Assembly: GCA_020635825.1 (NCBI GenBank)
Contig: JACJZA010000012.1
Coordinates: 1 to 64,000, forward strand
From: Flavobacteriales bacterium
GTDB taxonomy: Bacteria; Bacteroidota; Bacteroidia; Flavobacteriales_E; Vicingaceae
DNA length: 64,000 nt
Direction: 5' to 3'
How positions within the stretch are numbered: position 1 is the stretch's first letter; every line of letters starts with the position of its first letter. Shown here piece by piece: positions 24,178 through 34,258 of this stretch. The notes below the pieces were generated by a model. The model was not told the origin of the DNA, did not search any database, and worked only from the letters and a program-made list of their open reading frames with translations. The translations under genes were made by a program, and so were the position numbers.

Positions 24178-26037
24178 TTGATTATCAAAAAGTTATTTAA
24201 AAATATCATATTAATATGTGCTTTGCTTCTCAATGTTGAAGTATTTGCACAAACAGATTCATTAACTGTTCATCAAATTAATGGGAAGGATTATTACATA
24301 CATATAGTAGAAGCAGGAAATACACTCTATGGAATTAGTAAGCTTTATGATACCCCTGTTGATGTGATAAAAAAAGAAAACCCAAGTGTTTTAGATGGGT
24401 TAAGTTTAGGAGAGAAAATATTTATTCCATTAAAGAAAAATGATGCTACCGTTAATTCAATAAACGGAAATTTTATTCTTCATACTGTTGAAAAAGGTAG
24501 GACTTTGTATTCTTTAGCAAAGGAATATGGAGTTCCTCAAAAAGATATTATGGCAATTAATCCTGAAATTGAAGATGAAGGAATTAAAGAAGGACAAGTA
24601 ATAAAAATTCCTATTAAGGAAATAAAATTGGAGAATAACCCAAATCTTGAATTACCTAAAGAAACGAATAAATACAAAACTCACTTGGTAAAACAAGGAG
24701 AAACCCTATATTCTTTAAGTAAACTTTATCAAGTATCAATTGATTCTATTCAACTAGTTAATAATGGATTATCTGAAGGTTTAAAGTTAGGGGAGACTAT
24801 TAATATCCCTATTTTGGAAAAAAGAATGAGTAATACCGGTTTTATTAAAAACACGCTAATTCATTCTGTTGTCGATACTTTGAATATAGAACTACAAGTT
24901 TTGGATACAATTTCTAAAAAAAATAGTTATAAAATAAGCTTGTTACTTCCTTTTTATGTGGAAGAAAATGAAGAAATAGCTGAGAAAAGTAGTGTATTGG
25001 ATGAAAAGAAAATTTACCCAAAATCACGTTTTGCAGTTGAGTTTTATCAAGGAATGGTTTTAGCTTTAGACTCTCTATCTAACGAAAAAGTAAAATTCGA
25101 GTTGAGTGTTTATGATACTAAAGGACAAGATTCATTAGCTATTGTAAAATTATTGCAAAAACCAGAATTAGCAGAATCTGATTTAATCGTTGGCCCTTTG
25201 TATTTTTCAAATTTTGAAATGGTAGCAGATTATGCTAATCATCAACAAATTCCAATTGTTTCACCTGTAAAACAAAACAATAAAATCCTTTTAGGAAATC
25301 CTTTTGTATATAAAATAGTGCCTTCGAAACTTTCTTTAGTTGATAATCTTACCAAATTAGCTATTGACAGCTTTAGTAATGCTAATTTAATAGCTGTAGA
25401 ACATCAATATTCAAAGGAAAATCAATTAGCTGAGCACTTTGCTAAACAATACAATCAATTAATTATTAATAAACAAGACACTTTTCTTTATTCAACGGTT
25501 AAAAAAATCTCGATTTCTAGAGCAGATGAATTAATACCTCAATTAAAAAAGAATATGAATAATGTCTTTTTTGTTCCTTCTACCAATTCAACATTTGTAA
25601 CCAATTTATTTTCTTCTTTATCGAATGTATTACATACCAATAATTATAAGGATTATCAAATTACTTTGATTGGTTTGGAAGAATGGGCAAGTTTTGAAAA
25701 CATAGATTTGGTTTATTTTGATTTATTAAATGTTCATATTCCTGTTCAACAATATATCAATTATAATGATGAAGTTGCTCAAAATGTTATTTCAAAATAC
25801 TATCAGTTGACCGAAACCTATCCGACCAATACCTCTTTTTTAGGTTATGATGTCGGTATTTATTTTGGTAATCAATTAATCACAAAAGGAAGTACGTTTT
25901 ATATGTTTCAACCTGAAGTAACTAATGGTATTTCTTTTGGATTGAATTTTTATAAAACTGGTGTGGAAAGCGGTTTTGAGAATACTAATACTAGTATTAT
26001 CAATTATCAAAATTTAGTTTTAAAGAAGGTTTATTAA
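24178..26037 (+). CDS. LysM-repeat exported protein with receptor-like ligand-binding domain
   Basis: The 619 residues start at a TTG (the only in-frame start that keeps the signal peptide, cleavage near VFA/QTDS). Three LysM modules follow (about 36-85, 98-142 and 163-207; each with GNTLYGIS-, GRTLYSLA- or GETLYSLS-type cores), then a periplasmic-binding-protein type 1 fold (about 255-600; ISLLLPFYVEEN, DLIVGPLYFSN, IPIVSPV). LysM modules bind peptidoglycan; the second domain resembles the LppC/LpoA-type regulators. A cell-wall-associated role is inferred. It is probably cotranscribed with guaA. Confidence 0.85.
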   Translation: MIIKKLFKNIILICALLLNVEVFAQTDSLTVHQINGKDYYIHIVEAGNTLYGISKLYDTPVDVIKKENPSVLDGLSLGEKIFIPLKKNDATVNSINGNFILHTVEKGRTLYSLAKEYGVPQKDIMAINPEIEDEGIKEGQVIKIPIKEIKLENNPNLELPKETNKYKTHLVKQGETLYSLSKLYQVSIDSIQLVNNGLSEGLKLGETINIPILEKRMSNTGFIKNTLIHSVVDTLNIELQVLDTISKKNSYKISLLLPFYVEENEEIAEKSSVLDEKKIYPKSRFAVEFYQGMVLALDSLSNEKVKFELSVYDTKGQDSLAIVKLLQKPELAESDLIVGPLYFSNFEMVADYANHQQIPIVSPVKQNNKILLGNPFVYKIVPSKLSLVDNLTKLAIDSFSNANLIAVEHQYSKENQLAEHFAKQYNQLIINKQDTFLYSTVKKISISRADELIPQLKKNMNNVFFVPSTNSTFVTNLFSSLSNVLHTNNYKDYQITLIGLEEWASFENIDLVYFDLLNVHIPVQQYINYNDEVAQNVISKYYQLTETYPTNTSFLGYDVGIYFGNQLITKGSTFYMFQPEVTNGISFGLNFYKTGVESGFENTNTSIINYQNLVLKKVY

Positions 26038-26155
26038 ATCTTCGTCTTTTCATTATTATTCTTTATAATAGGATTGCAACCAATTGGTATAATTTAACAT
26101 GAATTTATGTATAATTATACTTAAATTGCAAAATCATAAAACTAAAATCTATATA

Positions 26156-28516
26156 ATGAAAAGGTTCGTACTTGTATTTACACTATTTATTTATTCTCTT
26201 TTTTCTTTTGCACAACTTAATATGTCCTTATTAGGTCAATTACCTCTTTCAGGAAAAGGTGATGGTTCTGATATTTGGGGATATGTAGATGAAATGGGAA
26301 ATGAATATGCTTTAGTTGGAATGGAAAATGGTGTTTCAGTAGTGGATGTAACTAATCCAACTAATCCGACTGAAGTATTTTGGGTAAATGGAGCAGTAAC
26401 ATGGTGGAGAGATTTAAAGACTTGGAATGATAAAGTTTACATTACCAATGAAGAGAGTGGTGGACTTATGATAATAGATTTATCTCCATTGCCAGGAAGT
26501 ACTACTTTACCAGTTTCTTATTATACAGGGAATACTTATCCTTTTACAACTGCTCATAATTTATACATTGATGAAAATGGATATTGTTATATATTTGGTG
26601 CTAATAATGGAAATGGGGGAGCAATTATATTAAACTTAAACGTTCCTACTACTGACCCAAATTTCGAAGTTGGGAGATACAATACCTATTATTTACATGA
26701 TGGAATGGTAAGAGGAGATACTCTTTGGGGAGGTGCAATCAATGATGGGTTTTTAACGGTTATAGATGTAAGTAATAAAAGTAACCCAACCTTGATGGCA
26801 ACAAAAGTGACACCAAGTGTCTTTACTCATAATGCATGGATTTCTGATGATGGACATACGGTTTTTACTACTGATGAAAAAAGCGATGCTTATATAGCGG
26901 CATACGACGTAAGTGATTTAGGTAATATTACTGAAATTGATAGAGTTCAATCAAATCCAGGAATGAATGTAATACCTCACAATGTACATGTAAATGGTAA
27001 TTTTTTAGTTACATCTTATTATCGGGATGGTGTTACTATTCATGATGCATCAGATCCAAATAACATAATTGAAGTTGGTAATTACGATACTTCTCCCTTA
27101 AGTGGTAATGGTTTTAATGGTTGTTGGGGTGTTTACCCTTGGCTGCCATCAGGTAATGTAATAGCAAGTGACATTGAAGGAGGTTTATTTGTACTTGGAG
27201 CTTCTTATGTTGGAGCTTCTTATTTAAAAGGAAATGTTACTGATTTAAACACTTCAAATCCTATTGATGGGGTTCAAATTGAATTGCTCTCTACCAATAC
27301 ATCAACAAATACTAATGTAATTGGAGACTACAGTACTGGTATAGCAACTGCAGGAAACTACAATGTGGTATTTTCTAAAACTGGTTACTTGACTGATACA
27401 ATTTTTAATGTTCCATTAACAAGTGGATCGACATATATATTAGACGTTCAATTAGAGCCATTAGTACCTTTTAATTTTACAGGACAAGTTATTGAAGCAG
27501 GAACATCAAATCCAATTGCAAATGCACAAGTTAAAATTGTTGGATTTCAATATTCAACTACTGTTACAACTAATGCAAGTGGAAATTTTACAGTTAATAA
27601 TTTCACTCAAGGTTCTTACAACATAATTGCGGGTAAATGGGAGTATATTACTAATTGCTTAAGCAATCAAACTATTGATGATAACACAGTTGGGTATACT
27701 ATAATCCTTGATAAAGGATATTACGATGATTTTTCTTTAAATTTCAATTGGACAGTAACTGGAAATGCTCAGACAGGTGATTGGGAAAAAGGAATTCCTC
27801 AAGGTACCATGAATGGGAGTACAATTTCAAATCCTGATATAGACGTAAGTAATGATTGTGGAGAGGAGGCCTTTGTAACTGGAAATGGAGGAGGAGGGGC
27901 TGGAGATGATGATGTTGATGGTGGAAGTACAATTTTAACTTCTCCTGTTTTTGATGCAACTTCATTTGTAAACCCTTTTCTAAACTATTATAGATGGTTT
28001 TATAATGGAGGTGGCTTTGGTGGTCCAGATGATGAAATGACCATAAAGATAAATAATGGTAGTTCTACTGTTATCCTAGAAACAATTGATGTATCTACGG
28101 CTAATAATTCTTCTTGGGTTAATAAGTCATATAAATTGTCAGATTATATTACTCTTACAAATAATATGAGATTAATTGTGGAAACTGGAGATTTAGGTCA
28201 AGGACACCTTGTAGAAGCAGGTTTTGATAAGTTTGAAATTGTTGAAATGGGTTCTGTGGGAGTTAATGAAATTGCGCTTGGAGAATCAGTAAATATCTAT
28301 CCCAATCCTTTTAATGAAGAATTTAATGTGAAAGTAAACGAAGTGCTTGAAAATATTAAAATTGAAGTGATGGATGTAACAGGAAAAGTAATTGAAACAC
28401 TATCAACTAACAAATCAAATACTTTGGTTAAGTGTAATTATGACAAAGGAATCTACTTTGTAAATGTATATTCGAATGGAAACCTTGTTAAATCACAAAA
28501 ATTAGTTAAATATTAA
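26156..28516 (+). CDS. Choice-of-anchor B family secreted protein, T9SS type A (copy 1)
   Basis: From ATG 26156 the product has 786 residues and a good signal peptide (ending SFA/QLN); an upstream in-frame ATG at 26099 would add 19 residues and bury it. The N-terminal 340 residues are a beta-propeller-like choice-of-anchor B domain (NMSLLGQLP, DIWGYVDEMGNEYALVG, GVSVVDVTNP). Two carboxypeptidase-regulatory-like Ig domains (about 370-530), a jelly-roll-like region (about 535-700) and a type A T9SS C-terminal domain (about 705-786; YPNPFNEEFNVKV) follow. A closely similar paralogue lies immediately downstream. Confidence 0.88.
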   Translation: MKRFVLVFTLFIYSLFSFAQLNMSLLGQLPLSGKGDGSDIWGYVDEMGNEYALVGMENGVSVVDVTNPTNPTEVFWVNGAVTWWRDLKTWNDKVYITNEESGGLMIIDLSPLPGSTTLPVSYYTGNTYPFTTAHNLYIDENGYCYIFGANNGNGGAIILNLNVPTTDPNFEVGRYNTYYLHDGMVRGDTLWGGAINDGFLTVIDVSNKSNPTLMATKVTPSVFTHNAWISDDGHTVFTTDEKSDAYIAAYDVSDLGNITEIDRVQSNPGMNVIPHNVHVNGNFLVTSYYRDGVTIHDASDPNNIIEVGNYDTSPLSGNGFNGCWGVYPWLPSGNVIASDIEGGLFVLGASYVGASYLKGNVTDLNTSNPIDGVQIELLSTNTSTNTNVIGDYSTGIATAGNYNVVFSKTGYLTDTIFNVPLTSGSTYILDVQLEPLVPFNFTGQVIEAGTSNPIANAQVKIVGFQYSTTVTTNASGNFTVNNFTQGSYNIIAGKWEYITNCLSNQTIDDNTVGYTIILDKGYYDDFSLNFNWTVTGNAQTGDWEKGIPQGTMNGSTISNPDIDVSNDCGEEAFVTGNGGGGAGDDDVDGGSTILTSPVFDATSFVNPFLNYYRWFYNGGGFGGPDDEMTIKINNGSSTVILETIDVSTANNSSWVNKSYKLSDYITLTNNMRLIVETGDLGQGHLVEAGFDKFEIVEMGSVGVNEIALGESVNIYPNPFNEEFNVKVNEVLENIKIEVMDVTGKVIETLSTNKSNTLVKCNYDKGIYFVNVYSNGNLVKSQKLVKY

Positions 28517-28536
28517 GTTTATTTTTTAGGTAATAA

Positions 28537-28564
28537 AAGGTCGGTTATTGAGCCGACCTTTTTT
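28537..28564 (+). terminator. Intrinsic terminator between the two choice-of-anchor B genes
   Basis: The stem AAGGTCGG/CCGACCTT with a TATTGA-type loop is followed by T6. It ends the first paralogue's transcript, so the second copy needs its own promoter. Confidence 0.85.
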
Positions 28565-28684
28565 ATGATATAAGAGGCTCTTATACCGATAATTTAAAAT
28601 AATAACCTTTAATATAATTTTATCTTAAAGTAAATACGAAAAAAATTAATTTCGAATTTTAAGTCTAAAAATAAAGTATACTAA

Positions 28685-31039
28685 ATGAATAAAACATTAC
28701 TCTGTATTATTGTGATGATTTTCCAATTTCAATTTGGTTTTTCTCAACTTAATATGTCCCTTTTAGGGCATTTACCTTATTCTGGTAAAGGAGATAATAA
28801 TGATATTTGGGGCTATGTCGACGAGTTTGGAAATGAATATGCACTTGTTGGTTTAGAAGCAGGTGTTTCAGTAGTTGATGTTACAAACCCATCATCACCA
28901 AATGAGGTTTTTTGGGCAGACGGAGTATATTCTATTTGGAGAGATATAAAAACATGGAATGATAAAGCTTATGTTACTACAGAGGGCGGAAGTGGATTAA
29001 TGATTATTGATTTATCCCCTTTACCAGGAAATACTACACTTCCGGTAAGTTATTATACGGGGAATAATTATCCATTTGCAACAGCACATAATTTATACAT
29101 TGATGAAAACGGATATTGTTACATTTTTGGATCTAATAATGGAAATGGAGGGGCTATTATTTTAAACCTTAATTTATCACCTGCAGATTCGAGTTTTGAA
29201 GTTGGTAGATATAATGATTATTATTTGCATGATGGAGTAGTAAGAGGGGATACCTTATGGGGCGCTGCTATTAATGATGGATTTTTTGTTGTTGTTGAAG
29301 TTTCTAATAAATTAAACCCTTTTACAATTGCGTCCCAAAATACACCAAGTTTTGGAACCCATAACTGTTGGATATCTAATGATGGACAAACCTTGTTTAC
29401 AACTGATGAAAAAACGAATGCTTATATAGCTTCTTATGATGTAAGTGATATGGGGAATATATCTGAATTAGATAGGGTACAGTCCAACCCGGGAATGAAT
29501 GTTGTACCTCATAATACTCATTTTATTAATAATTATCTGGTTACTTCTTATTATAGGGATGGGGTAGTTATTCATGATGTTTCGAATCCCAGTAGTATGA
29601 TAGAAGTTGGGAATTATGATACTTCTCCTGCCTATAGTGGAGATGGGTTTAATGGTTGTTGGGGAGTATATCCTTGGTTACCATCCGGAAATATTATTGC
29701 AAGTGATATAGAAAATGGGTTATATATTTTAGGGGTAAATTATACCAGAGCTTGTCATGTAAAAGGAAATGTAACCAATTTAAATACTTTGGCTCCATTA
29801 GATGCTGTTCAAATTCAATTATTGACAACAGGAATTTCTACTAATTCTAATATTGTTGGCGATTACATTACGGGAGTTGCAGCAGCAGGGAGTTATGATC
29901 TTGTTTTTTCTAAGCAAGGATTTTTCAACGATACTATTTATAATGTAAGTTTAAGCAGTGGAAATACTACCGTCGTTGACGCTCAGTTAGAACCATTTCC
30001 AAGATATACATTTTCAGGGCAAGTTCTTGAATTAGGAACAATGAATCCCATTTCAAATGCACAAGTACATTTAAAAGATAGTATTTATGATTTAGTTCTT
30101 ACTACAAATGCATTAGGAAACTTTGTAACTAATAATTTGATGCTGGGAACTTATGAAGTTACCGTTGGAAAGTGGGGCGAGAAAACCATTTGTTTTAGTT
30201 ATCTTGCAGAACAGGACACCTCTAATTTTGCCATTTTATTGGATAAAGGATATTATGATGATTTTTCATTAGATTTTAATTGGGCTGTTACAGGGGATGC
30301 TAATTCAGGAATATGGGAAAAAGGAGAACCTGTTGGTTTAACAATAGGATCCTATAATATTACTCCCGATGCAGATGTGAATTCAGATTGTGGGGTAGAA
30401 GCATTTGTTACCGGTAATTCAGGACAAAGTGGAGGGCAAGATGATGTGGCTGGTGGTACCACAGTTTTAACTTCACCGGTTTTCGATGCAACTTTATATG
30501 CTAATCCATATGTTCAGTACACATATTGGTTTTACACAGGGTTTGGATCTATACAAGATGATAAAATGATTTTTAAATTAAATAATGGGTTATCAGAAGT
30601 TATCATTGATCAAGCAGATGTGAATTCACCGGGAATGTCAACATGGGTAAATAAAACCTTCCAAATATCAAATTTTATAACTCCTACTAATTCTATGCAA
30701 TTTATTGTTGAAATAGGTGATTTAGGAAATCAAAATGTTGTTGAAGGAGGTTTTGATCAATTCGAAATTAGAGATATTCCATTAGGGGTTAAACAAATGG
30801 ATGAAGAAACCAATATTAAGATCTACCCGAATCCATTTAATGAAATTCTTAATATAGAATTTGATTTAGAAGAAGTAAAAGTAGACATTATGGACGTAAC
30901 AGGTAGAGTAATTAATACCTATAATACAAAAAATAAACAAAAAATACAGTTGAATAATCAGTACAATAAAGGAATCTACTTTGTAAATGTATATTCGAAT
31001 GGAAACCTTGTTAAATCACAAAAAATGGTGAGATATTAA
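28685..31039 (+). CDS. Choice-of-anchor B family secreted protein, T9SS type A (copy 2)
   Basis: The 784-residue paralogue of the preceding gene has the same domain order: signal peptide (ending GFS/QLN), choice-of-anchor B propeller, two regulatory-like Ig modules, a jelly-roll-like region and a type A sorting domain (YPNPFNEILNIEF near 715). The proteins are similar throughout but their DNA has diverged, except for the last sorting-domain codons, where 57 bases (30968-31024) are identical to 28445-28501. Tandem duplication with later gene conversion of the 3' end is the simplest reading. The target is unknown; surface display is expected. Confidence 0.87.
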   Translation: MNKTLLCIIVMIFQFQFGFSQLNMSLLGHLPYSGKGDNNDIWGYVDEFGNEYALVGLEAGVSVVDVTNPSSPNEVFWADGVYSIWRDIKTWNDKAYVTTEGGSGLMIIDLSPLPGNTTLPVSYYTGNNYPFATAHNLYIDENGYCYIFGSNNGNGGAIILNLNLSPADSSFEVGRYNDYYLHDGVVRGDTLWGAAINDGFFVVVEVSNKLNPFTIASQNTPSFGTHNCWISNDGQTLFTTDEKTNAYIASYDVSDMGNISELDRVQSNPGMNVVPHNTHFINNYLVTSYYRDGVVIHDVSNPSSMIEVGNYDTSPAYSGDGFNGCWGVYPWLPSGNIIASDIENGLYILGVNYTRACHVKGNVTNLNTLAPLDAVQIQLLTTGISTNSNIVGDYITGVAAAGSYDLVFSKQGFFNDTIYNVSLSSGNTTVVDAQLEPFPRYTFSGQVLELGTMNPISNAQVHLKDSIYDLVLTTNALGNFVTNNLMLGTYEVTVGKWGEKTICFSYLAEQDTSNFAILLDKGYYDDFSLDFNWAVTGDANSGIWEKGEPVGLTIGSYNITPDADVNSDCGVEAFVTGNSGQSGGQDDVAGGTTVLTSPVFDATLYANPYVQYTYWFYTGFGSIQDDKMIFKLNNGLSEVIIDQADVNSPGMSTWVNKTFQISNFITPTNSMQFIVEIGDLGNQNVVEGGFDQFEIRDIPLGVKQMDEETNIKIYPNPFNEILNIEFDLEEVKVDIMDVTGRVINTYNTKNKQKIQLNNQYNKGIYFVNVYSNGNLVKSQKMVRY

Positions 31040-31060
31040 TTTTAGTTTTGTTATATAAGT

Positions 31061-31095
31061 AAAAAGGGAAAGTTTAAATAGCTTCCCCTTTTTTA
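31061..31095. terminator. Bidirectional terminator
   Basis: AAAAAGGGAA pairs with TTCCCCTTTTT (one-base bulge) around a loop of about 12 bases. It lies between the plus-strand T9SS gene and the convergent merR, whose stop is at 31093-31095. Confidence 0.7.
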
Positions 31096-31413
31096 TAACT
31101 CTTCTTTTAATTCCAATAAAAATGATTTGATTCTTTTAAGAGATTGAATAACTTCAAAATTATCCGTTGTTTCTTTCTTTTTATCTTTTAGTTTCTTTTT
31201 AGCTCCTTCTAAAGTAAAACCACGTTCTTTTACCAAATGAAAGATAAGATGAAAATTTTCAATGTCCTGTTGAGTAAATAATCTATTACCTTTTTTATTT
31301 TTTTTTGGTTTAATAATGTCAAACTCTTTTTCCCAAAAACGAATAAGCGAAGTATTTACCTGAAACATATCAGCTACTTCACCAATGGAATAATATAATT
31401 TTTCATCAGACAT
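31093..31413 (-). CDS. MerR family transcriptional regulator
   Basis: The 106-residue protein has a winged-helix MerR N-terminal domain (about 5-72; YYSIGEVADMFQVNTSLIRF, RLFTQQDIENFHLI) and a short coiled-coil tail. It lacks a C-terminal ligand domain and cysteines, so it is not a metal sensor of the classical kind. Short MerR proteins like this are common and conserved in Bacteroidota. It lies 11 bases after the MATE exporter gene and is probably cotranscribed with it. Confidence 0.85.
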   Translation of the reverse strand: MSDEKLYYSIGEVADMFQVNTSLIRFWEKEFDIIKPKKNKKGNRLFTQQDIENFHLIFHLVKERGFTLEGAKKKLKDKKKETTDNFEVIQSLKRIKSFLLELKEEL

Positions 31414-31424
31414 TCATTACAAAT

Positions 31425-32756
31425 TTAAATATTTAATGTTTTCCAATTTCCTTTCTTTAAGTAAAGATAGGATAGGGTACCTAAAAACCCAAAATAAATA
31501 AACTCTGAAGCCCACACAACCGGCAGTGAAGATTCTAATTTGATGGCTATATAGTAAGCAGAAGATAAATAAATAGCTATGTTAATAGCCTCAATCAATA
31601 AAGATGCTTTCGTATTTCCTGTTCCGGTTACTCCATTAAATAAAATAAAAGAAATACAAAAAAAGAACATGGTAAAATTGATTACTCGAAGTGTCTTAAC
31701 AGTTTCAAATATTAAAGATTGGTCTTTTGTATAAATACTAATTAAAAATTCAGGAATAAAAAAGGAGATGAGGGACAGCATAAATGTACACCCTAGACTC
31801 ATTATAATTATTTTTTTAATAATTGTTAACACCATTTCACTTTTTCCTTCTCCAATTATATTACTTACTAAAGTATTAGTAGCATTGCTAAATCCAAACA
31901 AAGGAATCATCAATACCATATAAATGCTTCTAACAATATGAGAAATAGCCAATTCTGTTTCGCCAATTTTTTCAATTATCATAAAAAAGATAAACCAAGA
32001 GCTTAATGAAAAAAAGTTCTGGAGCATAATCGGGCTGCTAATGTTTATTAGACGTTTGCATAAATGTGGTTCAAATTTTTGAAATTTAAAAAGATCATAT
32101 TCTTTAATATTTACATATTTTAAGGTATAAAAAATAAAGAATAGGGTGGCAATCACTTCAGAAATAACAGAAGCTAAAGCGGCACCTTCAACTCCCATTG
32201 GTTTAAATCCGAATTTTCCAAAAATTAAAATATAATCCAGTAATACATTTACAATCATCATTATGGTGGTTACAAATGATAGAATTTTAGTTTTGGTAAT
32301 TCCTACATAAAAGGATACAAATACAAAATTGATTAAAGCTAAAAAAACGCCCCATATTCGATAATCTAAAAATTCATTTGCAGCAATAAGAATATCTTTA
32401 GATTTGGTAATTTGAGCTAGAAAATCATAGGAAAAAAACTGAACCAATAGAAAAATAATGAAAGAAAGAGGGATAACTAGATAGAAAGTATGGTCTATAA
32501 TTTTTCCTATTTGATGATAATTTTGCTCTCCATTTCGTCTACCAATCATAATTTGAGCTCCGGTTGTTAATCCCATTCCGGTAATGATGATAAGGAAATA
32601 AAAAATTCCGGCATTACCTGCAGCTCCTAAAGCTACATTACTTACTTGCCCTAAAAATGCAGTATCAGTAACATTAACAACATTTTGAGCAACACCACTA
32701 ATAATTATTGGTAATGATATTCGCCAAATTTTCTGATAGGATACATCTTTTAACAT
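31425..32756 (-). CDS. MATE family efflux transporter
   Basis: The 443-residue protein has about 12 hydrophobic segments and the MATE pattern: an N-terminal LPIIISGVAQNVVNVTDTAF segment and the internal repeat starting near SSPIMLQNFFSL (about 235). It should export organic cations or drugs with Na+ or H+; the substrate cannot be predicted. It lies between rsmD and merR on the same strand. Confidence 0.9.
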   Translation of the reverse strand: MLKDVSYQKIWRISLPIIISGVAQNVVNVTDTAFLGQVSNVALGAAGNAGIFYFLIIITGMGLTTGAQIMIGRRNGEQNYHQIGKIIDHTFYLVIPLSFIIFLLVQFFSYDFLAQITKSKDILIAANEFLDYRIWGVFLALINFVFVSFYVGITKTKILSFVTTIMMIVNVLLDYILIFGKFGFKPMGVEGAALASVISEVIATLFFIFYTLKYVNIKEYDLFKFQKFEPHLCKRLINISSPIMLQNFFSLSSWFIFFMIIEKIGETELAISHIVRSIYMVLMIPLFGFSNATNTLVSNIIGEGKSEMVLTIIKKIIIMSLGCTFMLSLISFFIPEFLISIYTKDQSLIFETVKTLRVINFTMFFFCISFILFNGVTGTGNTKASLLIEAINIAIYLSSAYYIAIKLESSLPVVWASEFIYFGFLGTLSYLYLKKGNWKTLNI

Positions 32757-32793
32757 GGTTCAAAATTCAGAAAATGAAAGTGAGTATTTGTTT

Positions 32794-33336
32794 TTATTCA
32801 GATAAGTTTTTAAAAAAACTAAAGTTTACATTTCCATATTTTCGATGTTCAAAAAAGTTAGGATGCTCATTAAAATCAGTTCTTTTATCGTGTTCAACAA
32901 TTAACCAACCATTTGGTGATAAAAGTTCTTGTTGAAAAATAGCAGTAGGAATTTCTTTTAAATTTTTTAAATCATAGGGAGGATCAGCAAAAATTAAATC
33001 GAAGCTTTGTTTACACTGTTTGGTGTATTTAAAAACATCATTTTTTATAATGTGAACATTGTTGAATTTTAATTGGTAAATAGTTTTTTTGATAAAACTG
33101 GTGCAAGCATAATGTAAATCAACAGTTACAATACTTTTTGCTCCTCTTGAGGCAAATTCATAAGTAATGTTCCCTGTTCCTGCAAAAAGGTCAAGAACAC
33201 TTAATTCGTCAATATCAAATTGATTTTCAATAATATTAAACAAAGCTTCCTTAGCAAAATCCGTGGTAGGTCTAACGGGTAGGTTTTTAGGAGCAATAAT
33301 ACTTTTCCCTTTGTATGTTCCGGAAATTATTCGCAC
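32794..33336 (-). CDS. rsmD: 16S rRNA (guanine966-N2)-methyltransferase RsmD
   Basis: The 180-residue enzyme shows the RsmD N-terminus MRIISGTYKGK, the RPTTDFAKEALFN segment, the SAM-binding motif VLDLFAGTGNI (about 44-54) and the catalytic FADPPYDL. It methylates G966 of 16S rRNA. It overlaps the upstream DUF3822 gene by 10 bases, a common pairing in Bacteroidota. Confidence 0.94.
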   Translation of the reverse strand: MRIISGTYKGKSIIAPKNLPVRPTTDFAKEALFNIIENQFDIDELSVLDLFAGTGNITYEFASRGAKSIVTVDLHYACTSFIKKTIYQLKFNNVHIIKNDVFKYTKQCKQSFDLIFADPPYDLKNLKEIPTAIFQQELLSPNGWLIVEHDKRTDFNEHPNFFEHRKYGNVNFSFFKNLSE

Positions 33337-34190
33337 AAATATTGATTAAACAATGAATGGTAATAATGAGCAGGAATATCGGAAAAAGTATAACTGTATT
33401 TTAAGTTTTTTGGACGTGAACTAAAATTTATTTGTTTAATATACTTAAACAACATTTCATAAATAGCAGAATTTTTTTCAACTTCTCCAGATAAATTGAT
33501 GGTAGATTCTTCTGGCTTTATTTGTAGTTGATTAAAAACAAAAAGCAGGTAATAAATAAAATCTTCACTGGTTTGATAGGTAAAAGAGTTATAAAGTTCT
33601 AATTTTTGATTTTTTATAACCGTTATCTGAAACGATGAAGGAAGAACATTCACATCAATCGAAAAATCATTATTCCCGGTCTTTGTGTTTAGTATAGATG
33701 CCTCTATAATAGCACTTGAAAAATGATGAAAGCTAACATTAGAAATGGACTGAAATGAGTGGGTAATGTAATCAGGAATACTAAAAACATTCATACAATC
33801 AGCATTTAATAATTTATCGTGAAAAAAATAGTCTTCTTCCAATTCAGAAAAATTAAATGCATGATATTTTTTTAACTCCTCAACATTAAAAATGGCATTA
33901 GGAATAAGTGTGGCTCTTTGGTTGATGTAAGCTACTTGAAATTTTTTGAAATTCAATTTCAGTAATTGAGAATTATCCAAAATATTATTTAAATAATTAG
34001 TAATTGAATAATCGGAATATACATCATTAAACAAAAATTGCTCTAATACTAAAAATTGAGCATTTTGAGGGTCGAAAACAGTATAAATCAATCCACTCTT
34101 TCCCAACTGTAGATAAAGAAAGTATTGATTTGAATTACTTTCAGAAAACGACTTGTCTATTAAACTTATGTGAGGAGTATATTCGCTCAT
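33327..34190 (-). CDS. DUF3822 family protein
   Basis: The 287-residue protein starts MSEYTPHISLIDKSF at ATG 34190. A longer frame from 34226 is rejected because that start lies in the loop of the upstream terminator. There is no signal peptide. The overall pattern suggests an actin/Hsp70-like duplicated fold, but no catalytic motif is visible. DUF3822 is restricted to Bacteroidota and is usually next to rsmD, as here; its function is unknown. Confidence 0.8.
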   Translation of the reverse strand: MSEYTPHISLIDKSFSESNSNQYFLYLQLGKSGLIYTVFDPQNAQFLVLEQFLFNDVYSDYSITNYLNNILDNSQLLKLNFKKFQVAYINQRATLIPNAIFNVEELKKYHAFNFSELEEDYFFHDKLLNADCMNVFSIPDYITHSFQSISNVSFHHFSSAIIEASILNTKTGNNDFSIDVNVLPSSFQITVIKNQKLELYNSFTYQTSEDFIYYLLFVFNQLQIKPEESTINLSGEVEKNSAIYEMLFKYIKQINFSSRPKNLKYSYTFSDIPAHYYHSLFNQYLCE

Positions 34191-34207
34191 ATAAGGCGAA
34201 GTTAAAA

Positions 34208-34239
34208 AAAAAGGATATGAAATCAATCATATCCTTTTT
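34208..34239 (-). terminator. Intrinsic terminator
   Basis: A 13-bp perfect stem (AAAAAGGATATGA and its complement) with a 6-base loop is followed on the minus strand by nine T. It ends the transcript of the gene at 34259-34855 and separates it from DUF3822-rsmD. Confidence 0.88.
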
Positions 34240-34258
34240 AAAGTATCATTTTTAGGTG

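Noticed and set aside
26099..26155. Upstream ATG for the first choice-of-anchor B gene
   Set aside because: It would hide an otherwise clean signal peptide behind 19 extra residues.
34191..34226. Upstream start for DUF3822
   Set aside because: It lies in the loop of a strong terminator and before the conserved N-terminus.
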